Under the pieces are notes generated by a model, which did no database searches, was not told the DNA's origin, and saw only the letters and a program-made list of their open reading frames with translations. This document shows, one piece after another, positions 1 to 11,181 of a stretch of DNA of 64,000 nucleotides. Made by a program: the position numbers and the translations under genes. Every line of letters begins with the position of its first letter. The first letter of the stretch is position 1. Source of the DNA: Monilinia fructicola. Taxonomy: Eukaryota > Ascomycota > Leotiomycetes > Helotiales > Sclerotiniaceae. The DNA lies in contig VICG01000003.1 of NCBI GenBank assembly GCA_008692225.1, positions 1,481,501 to 1,545,500 of the forward strand. The letters run 5' to 3'.

Positions 1-1236
1 ATGCCTACCTGGTGCTCTGCCCGCAAGCCTCTCCCACCAAAGCTGAGTGGTGTGGCACTCTCAACAGATAGTTTTACCATCGATGTCCTTGCCCGCGAGG
101 ATTGTGACGGTCCGCTACTCAACACCAGCATCTTCTCGATGGCTGTGGGCTTTAATCGGGGCGTATATGGTGGGTCAATCTCTGGTCTATGGGCAATCAT
201 GGATTCGGCATTTGTCCTCGATTACTCGATTGGCAAAGACAGCCCTGAATTGGCGAACAGACTTGCCTCTAGCTTCGCTGAAGTAGCTGCTGCTGCCGAA
301 GCGTCTACCTCCGCCGGTCCGCATATCACAGACATTCGGGTTGTCAAGGGCTGTAACTTCGCATGCTTACGCCAGAAGGCCATCATCGAAGATACTAACC
401 CGGTCCGCTCACGCTCGTGCATCGTTATATGGAACGACCTGGCCCGGTTGGCCCGCTATAAGCTTGCAGATGCCGTGTTTTGTCACGTGTATTACGATGC
501 GGGAGGAGGCGAGCAAATGGCCGCGATCGCTGGCCTAGGGTGCGTGGTACACGACTGGATTGACCTGGGAGCTGATTTAGCATGCGGAGAGATTAGCAAC
601 ATCATTCCTTCACTAACAGGGGGATCTCTGGAGGAGGAACCACTAGCCGAAGTGTACTCGCGCTTTATGGGGGCGATAATCTGGTATCGCGATAACGACC
701 CTTACAATCCCGCCGCTTTGTGCATCCTATTCACACACTGGTGGCAGCTTGCAAACTGCCGCCACAGACCAATCGCCCTCCTCGGTCGAACTGACCTCGA
801 TGCTGTCAGCTCGGGCATCATCGCCACCGTCCCGGAAGGGAGGCCATCGTTGGAGCATTTCCGTGCATGTGGTACCAAGGTTGAGCGCAGTGAGCGTCCC
901 TTCGCCAATGCTGAAGCGCGGCTCCAATCTATACTTTCCTCGAACCCATTACCGGAGACTCGGGCCGTTATTGATCTTCTAGTCAGCCCAGTTCTTGCGT
1001 ATGTGAGAGGGGCAGATCGCCTACCCTTTGAGAGTGATTACGTGGGAGCCGTACTCGCGGCCGAAATTGCCTACCCCCACCACCAAAAGATCATGGAGTT
1101 GTGGGACTTAACAATTGTCATGTGGGAATGCGGGGCGATGTGGGCAGCGGGAGTCGCAGGGCTGTGCTATACTCACACTGGAAACTTCAACTGTGACAGG
1201 GCTCGCAATGACTTGTCTGAAGCTACTTGGACTTGA
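1..1236 (+). CDS. Possible class I terpene-synthase-like protein (5' end at window edge)
   Basis: The frame is open from the first base, so the true start may lie upstream of the window. The visible part is 411 residues and ends in TGA. There is no signal peptide or obvious membrane helix. Residues 184-192 read HDWIDLGAD, which fits the spacing of the NSE/DTE magnesium-binding triad of class I terpene synthases (N/D-D-x2-S/T-x3-E) with conservative changes. The protein is rich in Ala, Leu and acidic helices. No clear DDxxD motif is visible. Non-canonical fungal sesquiterpene synthases without DDxxD exist, such as the abscisic-acid enzyme of Botrytis, but membership here is only inferred. Codon use is balanced and GC is higher than in the flanking intergenic DNA, so I regard it as a real gene. 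It could also be an unrelated conserved fungal protein. Confidence 0.55.
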   Translation: MPTWCSARKPLPPKLSGVALSTDSFTIDVLAREDCDGPLLNTSIFSMAVGFNRGVYGGSISGLWAIMDSAFVLDYSIGKDSPELANRLASSFAEVAAAAEASTSAGPHITDIRVVKGCNFACLRQKAIIEDTNPVRSRSCIVIWNDLARLARYKLADAVFCHVYYDAGGGEQMAAIAGLGCVVHDWIDLGADLACGEISNIIPSLTGGSLEEEPLAEVYSRFMGAIIWYRDNDPYNPAALCILFTHWWQLANCRHRPIALLGRTDLDAVSSGIIATVPEGRPSLEHFRACGTKVERSERPFANAEARLQSILSSNPLPETRAVIDLLVSPVLAYVRGADRLPFESDYVGAVLAAEIAYPHHQKIMELWDLTIVMWECGAMWAAGVAGLCYTHTGNFNCDRARNDLSEATWT

Positions 1237-1746
1237 ATTACGGTATGGAGCTTAGATTTTCAAGGAAGTAGGTAGCCTTACTAGAAGGATTGATTTCAAA
1301 ATGAAATATCCATGCATATATCCTGGAAAATAATCTACTATGCTTTCTGATTAGGATTCACGGTAGTGTCTAGTGGTACGCCAGATGAATGTGATCTGAT
1401 GGGGTAATAATTGTATTGTTAGGAGAGAGGCTTACGGGGTTTCTGTTTGAATGTAGTCTTATGAATACATGTAATATGATGAAGTGAGCGAGGTTCCACG
1501 GCTGTTAAGATCCTACATGATACAAATCAATGTAACACTGAACAAGAACAACATAGATAGTTACAACCAGAAATTTCCTATAGTGGTCTCCACGGACAAT
1601 CCCTTTGCAGTTAAGATGATGATTTAAGTATCAATAAGAAATTAACATCATAATCGGCCGTCTAAACCTACACTTTCTGCAAAAAATCGGCTTGAAATAG
1701 TAGTTATACACATACTTAGAAAACGCAGGGTACAATTTGTGCTCGG
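1237..1746. other. Intergenic, no feature seen
   Basis: AT-rich spacer after the first gene. Stops occur in all frames and I see no tRNA or repeat. Confidence 0.5.
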
Positions 1747-2019
1747 TTGAGTACCTGTCGTTGGCCATTGTACAACCCGTACATCACTACCATTCATTCC
1801 ACCGATTCGGACGACGAGCTGCGAGCCTTCATTTCAGAGTTGCCACTATCACAGGACGGCGAACATAAGCCCGAATTCGAAGTCAAGACTTGTTATTTTA
1901 AGCTTAAGTGCGATGAGTACGTCACTCTCAAATCTCATATCCCATATCCCAAGAAGAACCTTACTTCCCCCGACTCTTACCGCTTGCTTACTGCAGAAAA
2001 TCTCCATAATCTACATTGA
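1747..2019 (+). pseudogene. Orphan coding-like fragment without a start codon
   Basis: An open frame of about 90 codons with protein-like composition: an acidic TDSDDEL stretch followed by EFEVKTCYFKLKCDEY. It contains no ATG; the only start is TTG. An AG that could act as an acceptor lies just upstream, around 1720-1735. It may be the last exon of a decayed gene. I do not recognise the family. The 2020-2685 stretch downstream shows no convincing gene. Confidence 0.25.
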
Positions 2020-2685
2020 TTAAGTATAAGCCATGTTGAAGACTCGCGATCGGGCCTTTTTAGTCGGCTGTGTTCTTGCGCCTTGTATCACGGCAAACCC
2101 TTCCAGACTCTGCTGCATTACCATCACACAAGCCAGAAAGACCTAGCAGAGAGTTTTCAAGGGTAGCCTGGAGTTTCGCATTCTTGAGGAAAGTTGGCTT
2201 TTGGGTTCTCCGAAGCCGCCTGCTGCGCGGCGCCACATCGAAAGCGACTCAACGTAGTGACATAATGTCAAAAAAGAAGCCACTCGGAAGGATGGATGCA
2301 ACCCTCCTCGTCTCAAAATGAAACCATCTTACAAATTACAATGCACATTGCAATTGAAGTTTCCGATAACTTCAGGTATATGCGTATGTGTTGATGAAAA
2401 CTGTCAATATAAAAATTGCCTACCTATCCACTTGTTGTAGGTAGGAGTTGGTGATGATCACATGACGGTGGATGTATGGATAAGGTTTAAGATGCGCTAA
2501 TCTATATTTGGCTAGGAGTAGCTCTATTAGCACGGACCTCATCTAATCTCATCAATGATCTCATCTTCTCCATGGAATCGATAGGATTGCAATTTCTAGA
2601 TTTCTTTCCTCGTCAACAATGAGATCGATGTAAGGATAAAAAAGGTTCCTGAGTCTGTTTGCTGTAACCCAATGTCCAATAGTAA

Positions 2686-3804
2686 TCAGATGAATAGCCT
2701 CAAAAATTCACCCAACGCCATTATTGCCATTGCCTGACCATATGGCATACTCGTCCTATCGATGTCTATATAATGCTGCAAATTGTGGCCCATTGCTGTC
2801 CCAAAACTAACATCCAGCAATTCTCCTTCATCATTGACCTTTCTGAGCACGGATCTGATGGCTTTAATCGCACAACTTCGATATTCATTCCCTTCTATAT
2901 ATCGCATCCTCAATGCTTTCAATATGCCATATGCAAACCCAGCTGTGGCAGAACTTTCTACATAAGAGCCTTGATCCACGGAATGATCAAGCAGCGTGCG
3001 CCATAAACCGTCAGCTTCTTGATATCGGACCAATGCTTGACATTGGGCTTCCAGAGTGTCGATGAGATGGATGCGAAATGGGTCATTCACTGGTAAATCA
3101 AGCAATTCCAATATCTCTGGAATGGCAATTGTCAGCCAGGAATTTCCTCTCGCCCACAATGCCCTTGCAAAGTTATGCCCTCCATCTGCGAAAGTCCATC
3201 CATGGAAGAACAACCCAGTTTTCGTGTCAAAAAGGTATTTTATATGGAGGAGAAACTGCCTCTTCGCTTCCTCCACATAATGTGGTCGGTTTAAGACTTT
3301 CCCAATCTTTGCTAATGGAAGGACAGTCATCATCAGTGTATCGTCCCATAATTCTTGCGCATTGGTCGAATTATATGTCATGTGTGACATTCCACCGTGT
3401 TTTGTCCGGGGGAGCTCGTACATTGCCCACTCCGCCCAGTTCTCCAGCCACGGTAAGAGTTTGTTAACCTTACTCTGCTCATATACGTACGCTAGCGTCA
3501 ATGTCGCCGCCATTGTGTTGATATTTTTTGTAGTTCCCCCTTCGTCAAATCGGTTTTGAAACCATTTCTCGATGATTTCTAGGGATTCTTGGGATCCAAT
3601 GCAATAGTTTTTCCAAAGACCATAAAGCCCAATGCCATGTGTCCACTCCCACCCTTCCCATCCTTTCGTATCTATCACTCTACCGTCTTCTAATCGCAAT
3701 AGAAATGTCCCAGACTCATCTTTGATATGGACCATCTGGACTATAAGAGAATCGATGGTTTTCCGAACATCCTTTGCGGTAACACCGTATAGTTCTTCTG
3801 GCAT
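2686..3804 (-). CDS. GH105 unsaturated rhamnogalacturonyl hydrolase (YteR/YesR-like)
   Basis: A single-exon protein of 372 residues, the usual length of the family. GH105 enzymes are (alpha/alpha)6 barrels that hydrate and remove the unsaturated galacturonyl residue left by rhamnogalacturonan lyases, so this is a late step in pectin breakdown. Visible hallmarks are the aromatic N-terminal GWEGWEWTHGIGLYGLW (48-64), ELWDDTLMM (151-159, containing the expected catalytic Asp), FFHGWTFADG (199-208), WARGNSW (217-223), the glycine/serine-rich YVESSATAGFAYG (281-293) and PYGQAMAIMAL (354-364). There is no signal peptide, so the product probably acts in the cytosol on imported oligosaccharides. The ATG at 3804 is the first Met of an uninterrupted domain. 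No pectinase neighbours are seen. Confidence 0.93.
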   Translation of the reverse strand: MPEELYGVTAKDVRKTIDSLIVQMVHIKDESGTFLLRLEDGRVIDTKGWEGWEWTHGIGLYGLWKNYCIGSQESLEIIEKWFQNRFDEGGTTKNINTMAATLTLAYVYEQSKVNKLLPWLENWAEWAMYELPRTKHGGMSHMTYNSTNAQELWDDTLMMTVLPLAKIGKVLNRPHYVEEAKRQFLLHIKYLFDTKTGLFFHGWTFADGGHNFARALWARGNSWLTIAIPEILELLDLPVNDPFRIHLIDTLEAQCQALVRYQEADGLWRTLLDHSVDQGSYVESSATAGFAYGILKALRMRYIEGNEYRSCAIKAIRSVLRKVNDEGELLDVSFGTAMGHNLQHYIDIDRTSMPYGQAMAIMALGEFLRLFI

Positions 3805-5136
3805 TTTGTCGTAATCGAAATTTTGAGGTAATGAGAAACTCGAGAATTGGGGCTTTTAGAAACTATAGTTGCTTCAATCAAATTGCTCAAGATATACTCA
3901 GTATCCATCTACTCTGGACCTCCGGTATGATTTCTGCCGAAGGACCGAATTGTCTTCACTTGGCAAATCCCCGCGTTTATGAATAGAAGTAGCTTAATCC
4001 TTGCTAGCGGGTAACACACCTTGCTAGCAACTCACGTGTCGTTACCCGCTGCTTTACACGAGTGGAATCACGTCCCTGTGTTGCAATTCCTTCGTCTGAA
4101 AATAAATCCATCACTCTACAGAGTATATCAAGCAAATGCATGCACTCCTGATAGCGGCTTCGTTTATCTCCACATGGTATAGCATGCTATTCGTTACTCA
4201 AGTGTCCAATTAACCTGCATTAATGTAACTCTACTGGCTCAGTACTTTCCAGGATCATTCCATTCCACTTTATATTCACTACATGACCCCGGAATGTTTT
4301 GCTCTTTCATGATGTGAGCCGAAGCTGTTCTACAACAGTCCCTTTTGGAATTGTACATGGGAGCTCAATGCTAGGAGAGGGCGTTTGATCTGTGCAGCGC
4401 ATCAAATGTCGCTTGTCTTCGGCAGAAGGCATACTTTAGAGCCAAGGCAAACATTACAAATTTCTCAGTAAGTGTTGAAAATAAAATTCTAATATATCCA
4501 TTCAAATTGTGGATCCAGGGGTTTCGCGAAAAGCAGCATTAGGGCGTACAACGTGAGCACCTGAGATGGAAAACTCCAACACGGAAAGCCCAATAAACGA
4601 AATTTATTCAGAACATCATGCCTTCAAAAGTAGGTGCCTACTAAAGCCCATTACACTCATCGATTGCCCTCCTTATAAAAGGTCACAATTTAAGATGGTC
4701 CAACCATCGAGTTGTATGATCAATATCCCGAGACTTCAAGAGGATTTTTGCGGAAACCAACCACTATAAACGTCCAAAATGGATTGACCTGGGTTTCAAT
4801 CATTGAGAACTGAAATTAATATTTCTTTATAAATTTCCAGAGAGCGAATTATGCATTTTGAGAAAATTCTTGTAAGATAAGCAGGTGACAGCGAGATGTC
4901 TTACTCCACTTGAACAGATGATGAGATATATGAATGCAATATGGCATTGGAACATCAAGTTCTGAGGGTCGAATTGATCCCAGATTCAAAGTGGATACAC
5001 GGCTGCCTTGAAAGTTCAAAAAGCTCCAAACTTTTCTGTTAGACAGATGTATCTGCATGAAAGCCCTCCTTTTGCCGTCGCGAATGCTCAACCTAAAATC
5101 TCTATAAATCTAAGAGTTCGTCCACGAGTGATATAG
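3805..5136. other. Gene-poor stretch upstream of the GH105 gene
   Basis: It includes the GH105 promoter side. From about 4081 onward the plus-strand frame that later carries the 5.1-7.1 kb pseudogene has fewer stops than expected (about 13 in 477 codons). The decayed gene may therefore begin further upstream. No intact gene is visible. Confidence 0.35.
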
Positions 5137-7087
5137 GAAGTCTTTCTGCAGGGTCCAAAGGCAATTAGATGGAGATGGAGCCGTGTAGTCTGTTATCCCA
5201 ATCTCACCTATGCTTTCAATGATAAAGGCAAAATTTGTCTAAACAAATGGAGAGAAACGGAGTTGGAAACAATTGACAAGGCAATCGAACACGAATCGTT
5301 ACATTTAGACCGATGCGGAAGTACTAGCATAAGTGGTGGGGGACTTCAAGATAATTTCAGACATACGAAAGAGTCTAATGATGATCTGAATTTCGAGATA
5401 CATGAGAGCAAGAGTGAGAAGGGGGAGTTTTCTCAGAAACTAGTGGTTTCCAAAAGTACTGCTTCTCATGAAAAGAAGATGCAGTTGATAAAAAGGCATC
5501 AAAGACCATAACAAAGGACAAGCTGGAGAAGACTGAAAAGTAGAATTTGACTCTAATAGAGAAGAAGTTCAAGTTTTAGCGGGAGCTTAAGGAGAGTAAG
5601 ATAGAGCCGGATGAATTGATTCTGGCCAACTCGAAATTGTCTTGGCAAATGAAAGGCTATGCAATTGAGTGCAAGAAAAAACTCGACGTCTCTACGTTTG
5701 AGAGACCTGATTAAATTTGCCCGAAGGTTTCCCATGCCGATAGTCGAAAGCTTGAGCTGGAGGAAAAAGAGACCACGCGGGAGGATTGAAATTCAGCCTT
5801 GCGCCTAACGACACAGGCCACAATGGCAACTGCAAGAGTTGACGAGGAATGTACCGGCCAAGAGTTTTTCCCTTCTGGAACTTGAAAGCAGCAATGAAAA
5901 AATATGTGAAGACTTTTAGCGAGCTCACCTGGAGCAGATTCAGCTGGTCGGAGATGTTGAATACAAGCGAGGTCTCAAGGATAGACAGCTCAACAGGATG
6001 AATGAAAAAAGACTGCAATCCTGAGCTGTTTCTGCGATAATGAACCAGGAGGGCAGCTCAAATCATTCGAGTTACCTGAATCAATCTACACTCCAAGCTT
6101 TGCAGCATAGCTCTGCTGTATCGGAACAATTCGAAAATTTTGTTGTGCCATCGATTCCTGCTTTGTTTTCAATTAGAGATCTCAATGTGAGTGGTGAGCT
6201 AGAGGCACCAAGTCAAGCACCAGGCTGTCAGAAACTTCCTTCAAAATTATCCGTCTTCAATCAGGCCTTTCTTGATGAATTTTTGGCAGCTCTAATTGTT
6301 TCTGGAAAAATATGCAGCTGCCGCTAAAGATTGCGACAGAGAAAAAGAACCCAGCTGGCTGGTCTCGAATTCTGATAACACAATATTATAGAGCCCTACT
6401 TACATTTCGGGAAACTACCGAGTATAGGGAAACATGGTGTTCTTCTCCTTATCCGCTATCTTGATGATAAATTCGTTCCAAAAGAGGAATATCCAACATT
6501 TGTCAACACTATTGATGGCCATGCGGCACACGCCGGACATTACAAAGTGGTGAAACGACATGACAACGATACTCCCGTGAATCTCTCTGGAGTTGAGTTC
6601 GTACCCTCTTTATTTAGATATGAAAAGGGGGAAAAGTTCATGCAGGAAAAGATCGGTGAGAATCATAAGCAAACTTCGTGTGCTCGCAGCTTTCGAGCAT
6701 GGCATCATTGCAACTAATTAAACTGTACTAGAGTACATCGGATTCGATCTCAAGGGTTATAAATCACTGCTTCCCCAATTTCGCCAAGTCGAACCATTGT
6801 GTCGGTTGAAACGCGGGATTCCGTTGCAAGGTGTTGTTGGCAGGTTTGAGCACACTCTTATGAACGATATCCTGAGAAGTATATCGAAGAAGACGGTTCA
6901 TAGCGTTGGCGAAGGTAACGATGGTAGAAGAGAGCGGCGGAAAATTGCTGTCCCTGTGCCTTTTCAACCATACCATACATTAGGTGAGTCTCAACATCAG
7001 GACACACCAAGACTTTGATCCTGCCAGTAGCTAAAGGATGAATCAACTGTAGTCGCGGATGATTCGCCTAGCGATAGTCAGGTTTGA
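5137..7087 (+). pseudogene. Decayed coiled-coil protein gene with conserved 3' introns
   Basis: The coding frame can be followed for about 1.9 kb but is broken. An open run from 5137 to 5511 shifts frame near 5470 into a Lys/Glu-rich coiled coil with two TAG stops (about 5518-5577). It returns to the first frame near 5860, runs through a region starting with ATG at 6040, shifts again near 6290 and recovers at about 6391. From there the 3' end looks intact: an exon to 6655, a GTGAGA...CTAG intron at 6656-6731, an exon to 6983, a GTGAGT...GTAG intron at 6984-7052 with a CTAA-type branch, and a short last exon ending in TGA at 7085-7087. The joined frames agree across both introns, which argues for a former gene. 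The stops are mostly of the CAG-to-TAG and CGA-to-TGA kind. I do not recognise the family. Confidence 0.5.
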
Positions 7088-7978
7088 TTCATTCACCGTA
7101 GTTCACTGCTCGGACCAAAACAGAGCTACGATCCCGGAGAAGTTTTTTTTTCTTTTTTGCCATGTACTTCGAGGGGATCGGAAGGGTTTCAAGTGCTTCG
7201 GTCTTCTTTCAGTTTGGGGAATTATACAGTTGCTTGAGATATAAGTGTTTTAACGGTGGCGATAGCTCATTCATTGCGGTCGCCGGTGAAATACCACTTC
7301 CCTTATTATTATTATTTGCTCGTTACCCAGAGCGGGACATCAAAGCTCAACTTCTACCATCAACCCTCTTTTCCGGCCTAATCAGCGTGGGAGAATCATC
7401 GGGTAAGAGTTTGGCTGAGGATAGTGAGCTGACGGGTATGGGTATGGGTATATGTATGAGTATATGTATGAGTATGAGTGTATTTTCATGAATGTCTGAC
7501 CCCACCAGCTTGATTATTTCTCTGTAGATCCCCGGATAAAATTTAAATATGCTTCATCAGTCCGTCAAAACACATGTCTTGCACCATTTGTTCAAATTAT
7601 AATTGGCGTGATGACTGTAAGATAATTTCGTGGGATGCAGTGGAGAGTGCGTGTAACTCTGAGCGAGTATCTCAACATCTGTAACCCTGAACCTATTGTA
7701 GCGCAAGCACTTTTTCCATACTGCATTAGAATAAACCAGAATGCATGAGGAAAACCGTGGCAAAAAAAAACAAAAACGAAATGAATGGATGGCTATTGCC
7801 TTACTATCTTTGTTGGGCTGGAAAATTTGATAGATCGTCGTACTCCTATCGCGGCGGAATACTCAGCTTGAAGTCTATGACGAGCCAACAGCAACACCCT
7901 GACTTCCCCAACGCCACATAACTTGATACCAAAATCTAACCTAAGATCCCTTCACATCCAAGCCCCAGCCTCAATACG
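7088..7978. other. Intergenic with short GTATG-type repeats
   Basis: It contains a degenerate run of ATGGGTATGGGTATATGTATGAG-like units at about 7434-7488 and otherwise simple AT-rich DNA. No supported gene. Confidence 0.4.
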
Positions 7979-9399
7979 CTACCCAAATAGCCCTGCCCAC
8001 TTCCAAACCGCACGACTATCAAAGAATTAGCACCTCAATCAACATCTATTCGAGCGAGCGAGCAAGCAAGCAACAGAAAAGGAAAGAACAGAAAAACATA
8101 CCAAATTCCACACCTCAATTGTCCCCCATCGGGTTGATTGGCACGCCAGAGTTCAAAACACTCATTACACATATTCTGACCACATTGAGCACGACACCAC
8201 TGCGCATCTTCGAGGGCGCGTATGGGCTCCATACAAGCGAAGCAATCATCTAGTGGTTTGCGGCGAACTATATGGAGCTCGGCGGGACGTCGGATGGGGG
8301 CATGGAATGGTGATGCGGGGACTTCGGGGTTGTATTGGGCCTGTGATCGTGGTGGTGATCGTGGTGGTTGGAGACCCGGCGCGAGCATCCACATCCTCAC
8401 ACGCTCCACTCGATCTCGAATCCTGCGTTCTCGGCGTTCTTCTCTTTGCGCCTCCTGTCGTGCGGCCGCCTGTCTTTCAGCTTCCTGTCTCTGCTCTTCG
8501 TCTTCCATTTCCTGGGCCAGCGCCTGATCGGTGCGTATTTGTTCCGCTAGCTCCCTCTCTGCTCTCTCTCGCTGTTGTCTTGTTATCTCCTCGTACCTTC
8601 TCCTTTGCTCTGCTTGTGCCTTCCTCTCATCCTCTGCCCTCCTGTCCGCTTCATGTCTCTGCCTCTCTGCTTCTACCAGCCTGGCCGCTTCTTGAGCCCG
8701 TCTGTTTTCGTCCGCTCCCGTGGCCGCTTCTTCATCTCTTCCAACTTCCTCCAGTTCCCCGGTAATCGCTGCCCTCTCCCTCCTAGCAAACTGTCGTCTC
8801 CGCGCTACACCGGCCAGACGAAGCTGTAGATCCCGTTGAGCCTCTTGAATCTCCGCTACCTCCCTCTCCAGTGATCGAAATCGATCGGCGATTTCTTCCA
8901 GATTCGGGTCTACATTCCTGCTCTGACGCCCGGGCTGCGCGATTGCTGCGATATTCAGTGCTTGCATAGGCACCACAGATCCAAACAGACTCCTGGATTG
9001 ACGCGGGTCAAAAGCGGCGGGAGCTTCTGGTCTATGGCGTAGGGGTAAAACTTGTTCGATGCGTTGCGCCTGCGCATTTCTCAATCTCTCCCACCATTGC
9101 TCCTCCACATCCTTGCATTGGGGATGGGTCGCCCCCTCCTTATGACACCAGCAAAGCACCTCCCTATGCAGCTCCTGCATCTTCGTTTTCACTTCTCCTT
9201 CGTCGTAATCGTCTCCTGAAATTGCCAGTTTGGACATGCTGTCTAGGAGTCTGGATGCTTGCGTGCGTTTGTCCCTTCCAATGGGATTGCGGCACCGGGG
9301 GTGACGGGGCTTGCTCTTGGCGACTCCGACACAGGTGAAAGGTGAGTTGGTTCGAGGGTCTATGCCGAAGAGCTCGCGGGGATTCCATTTGGGATTCAT
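7979..9399 (-). CDS. Coiled-coil protein with C-terminal all-Cys RING-like finger
   Basis: Two exons, 9399-8102 and 8015-7979, are separated by an 86-nt intron (GTATGT at 8101, GATAG at 8016) with a GCTAAT branch. The product is 444 residues. The N-terminal third holds scattered Cys/His (CWCHKEGATHPQC). Residues about 160-340 form a long highly charged Arg/Glu/Gln coiled coil. The C-terminus (386-433) has C-x2-C-x12-C-x3-C-x4-C-x2-C-x15-C-x2-C, a RING-like zinc site without His. The last ligand Cys is split by the intron (TG|T). Without splicing the frame would read a hydrophobic tail, so the zinc pattern itself supports the intron. The likely role is E3 ubiquitin ligase or scaffold, but this is inferred. 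The N-terminal part is common in uncharacterised Sclerotiniaceae-type proteins. Confidence 0.8.
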
Positions 9400-9668
9400 G
9401 GTGGAGGGTGTGGGAATTTGAAGTCTATCCGTTCAAGGGGAAAGTAAAGTGCTCTTCTGTCCTATTCCTGCGAGTGTCAAAGTTGACTGTAGTGGATTGC
9501 GGAGGTGATGAGTTGGCGAAGAGCGTGCTGGAGAAAGAGAAGTGCGACTTTCGAAAGCCGATGGGGAATGTTTAAGCAGGCCAAAATATTGCTGAAACTT
9601 TGTATGTTCGATGGCTAGAATATGCGGTCGTCGATCCTGCATATTCTGTGCCATCTTCTATGAACGGC

Positions 9669-9782
9669 TCAATGCTTCTCCAACACATCAAACATATGCC
9701 TCTGAAGTTCGAGTCTCTCTTGCTCCTCAGCAGGTAACTCACATTGTGGTTCTCCGAATGTAGATGGAAGAGTCTCAATGTT
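9669..9782 (-). pseudogene. Possible fragment of a UMTA-type methyltransferase
   Basis: A 37-codon open run contains PAEEQERLELQRHMFDVL. This resembles the start of fungal secondary-metabolite methyltransferases, where a similar acidic 'EQERL-LQHH' helix precedes the SAM-binding fold. Nothing downstream continues the domain. If real it is a small relic; the match is short and could be chance. Confidence 0.2.
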
Positions 9783-9822
9783 TTTATTCTTTCATTTTAG
9801 CTTCGATAACACTATTGTGTCG

Positions 9823-10692
9823 TCATGAAACTGTCGGGGTAATCACGTGAAGTGCTACGCCCGGCGCTAACGCCTCGGCATTCTGCATATACGGCGTTCT
9901 ATGGTTACAGCGACCTGGATAATGGCCCTTAAAGCAATAGCAACATATTAATAAAGATGTCTCATTGGCTTTCACATCACACCAAGGTGATACCAACAGA
10001 ACCTTTCCAAACTCGAGGGAAATCACCAAGACTCTCGAGTCCTGAACTTTGGTGATGCGAAGTCTTGCGATTCAACGGAACATTTCAAATTCTAGAAAGC
10101 GAGCTCAATTTAGAGGCGCATTGGTTGGCACGATGCTCAGCCCCGTGGAGGTGATATCGAATCTACGAGCACGCTTACGCTGGCGCTCCATCGATGAATT
10201 TTCTAAATGGCAATTCTTCTCGAATCTTGATTTGGATTCGAGATTTCTATGTCGGCAGGCTCCCTCGGTAGCTGCATGCGTCAGATTCTCGTACTTGATG
10301 TCCTCAAGTATCTCCCTTTGTTGAGATATTGATGTTTTGTCCCACAAGGTAGGGTGAATTGTATTCTCAACCACGAGATTCTTCGCTTTGACACACTACA
10401 AGACGCTATTGTAGTAACTTGAGTACATGAATTGAACGACCGGGAATATGGTAGAAAGTTCGGGTTGAGATGGAAATGAGGCGGTGGCCTACCATGAAGG
10501 AAGAGAAACACTCTTCAGGGCAAGAAAGGTTTTGTTGTGGATTTTGGTGGGAACGATAGGTCGAAAGTGTAATCTACTACTCGCTTTAGATCTTGCAATC
10601 TCGAGCTGACTTTTCTTCCTACTCTTCAAGTCAGAATCCGAGCCAGAATTCAAGTCAGGATTTGAGTTTGAAGTCTCAAGACTTGCAACCAA
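9823..10692 (-). pseudogene. Decayed gene kept in one frame with nonsense codons
   Basis: One minus-strand frame stays coding-like for about 290 codons, interrupted by TAG, TAG, TGA and TGA before a final TGA. It opens with a Ser/Asn-rich, then basic region (about 10692-10490). It continues through a segment with an internal Arg/Lys cluster (MERQRKRARRFD) and ends with a Cys/His-rich patch, CCYCFKGHYPGRCNHRTPY, that looks like a degenerate zinc knuckle. All the stops are one C-to-T change away from CAG or CGA. An AG acceptor-like site (ATATAG) lies just upstream at about 10699. No family is recognised. It is reported as a pseudogene because no frameshift is needed to read through it. Confidence 0.5.
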
Positions 10693-11181
10693 AACCTTCT
10701 ATATGGGCGTGAAACGAAGAGAATAATGTAGAGTTGGGAGACAAAAGGTATATGGCCTAGATGTTTAGCACTAAGTATTGCATCGAAACAAAACAGCCCG
10801 ATTTATTGTACTGACTAATGAGATGGTAGTAGAAACAATGTAGATGAGACGAGTACTCTGGCATGAGAAGAGGGTTTGATGGCCTTATGTTGTGGCTCGA
10901 CTGTAGGAATTGACTTAATGGCGCCATTTCTGAGGTATGGGAAATGGTAATTTTTGTTGATGGGCTCATGGGCTCATGAGGCTGATTGATAGAATCGGTA
11001 AACACCTAAAGCCTGGAGTACTACACTTTATATCTTCTACACAAAGCTCTTAAAGTTAACTGTTGGATGCACCCATCTGGAAAGGAGTATCAGACAAGAA
11101 ACCTCTCAATAAAACCCTTACAAATCTTGAAGAGATCACCAAACGTACCCTCTACTCGACAAACTTACCAAAACCATCACC

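Noticed and set aside
2070..2321. 83-codon plus-strand ORF
   Set aside because: Arg/Ser-rich and equally open in antisense; no support beyond length.
8222..8829. Overlapping plus-strand ORFs of 60-170 codons
   Set aside because: They are antisense shadows of the Arg/Glu-rich coiled coil of the RING-like gene; the Ser/Leu/Cys-rich composition follows from it.
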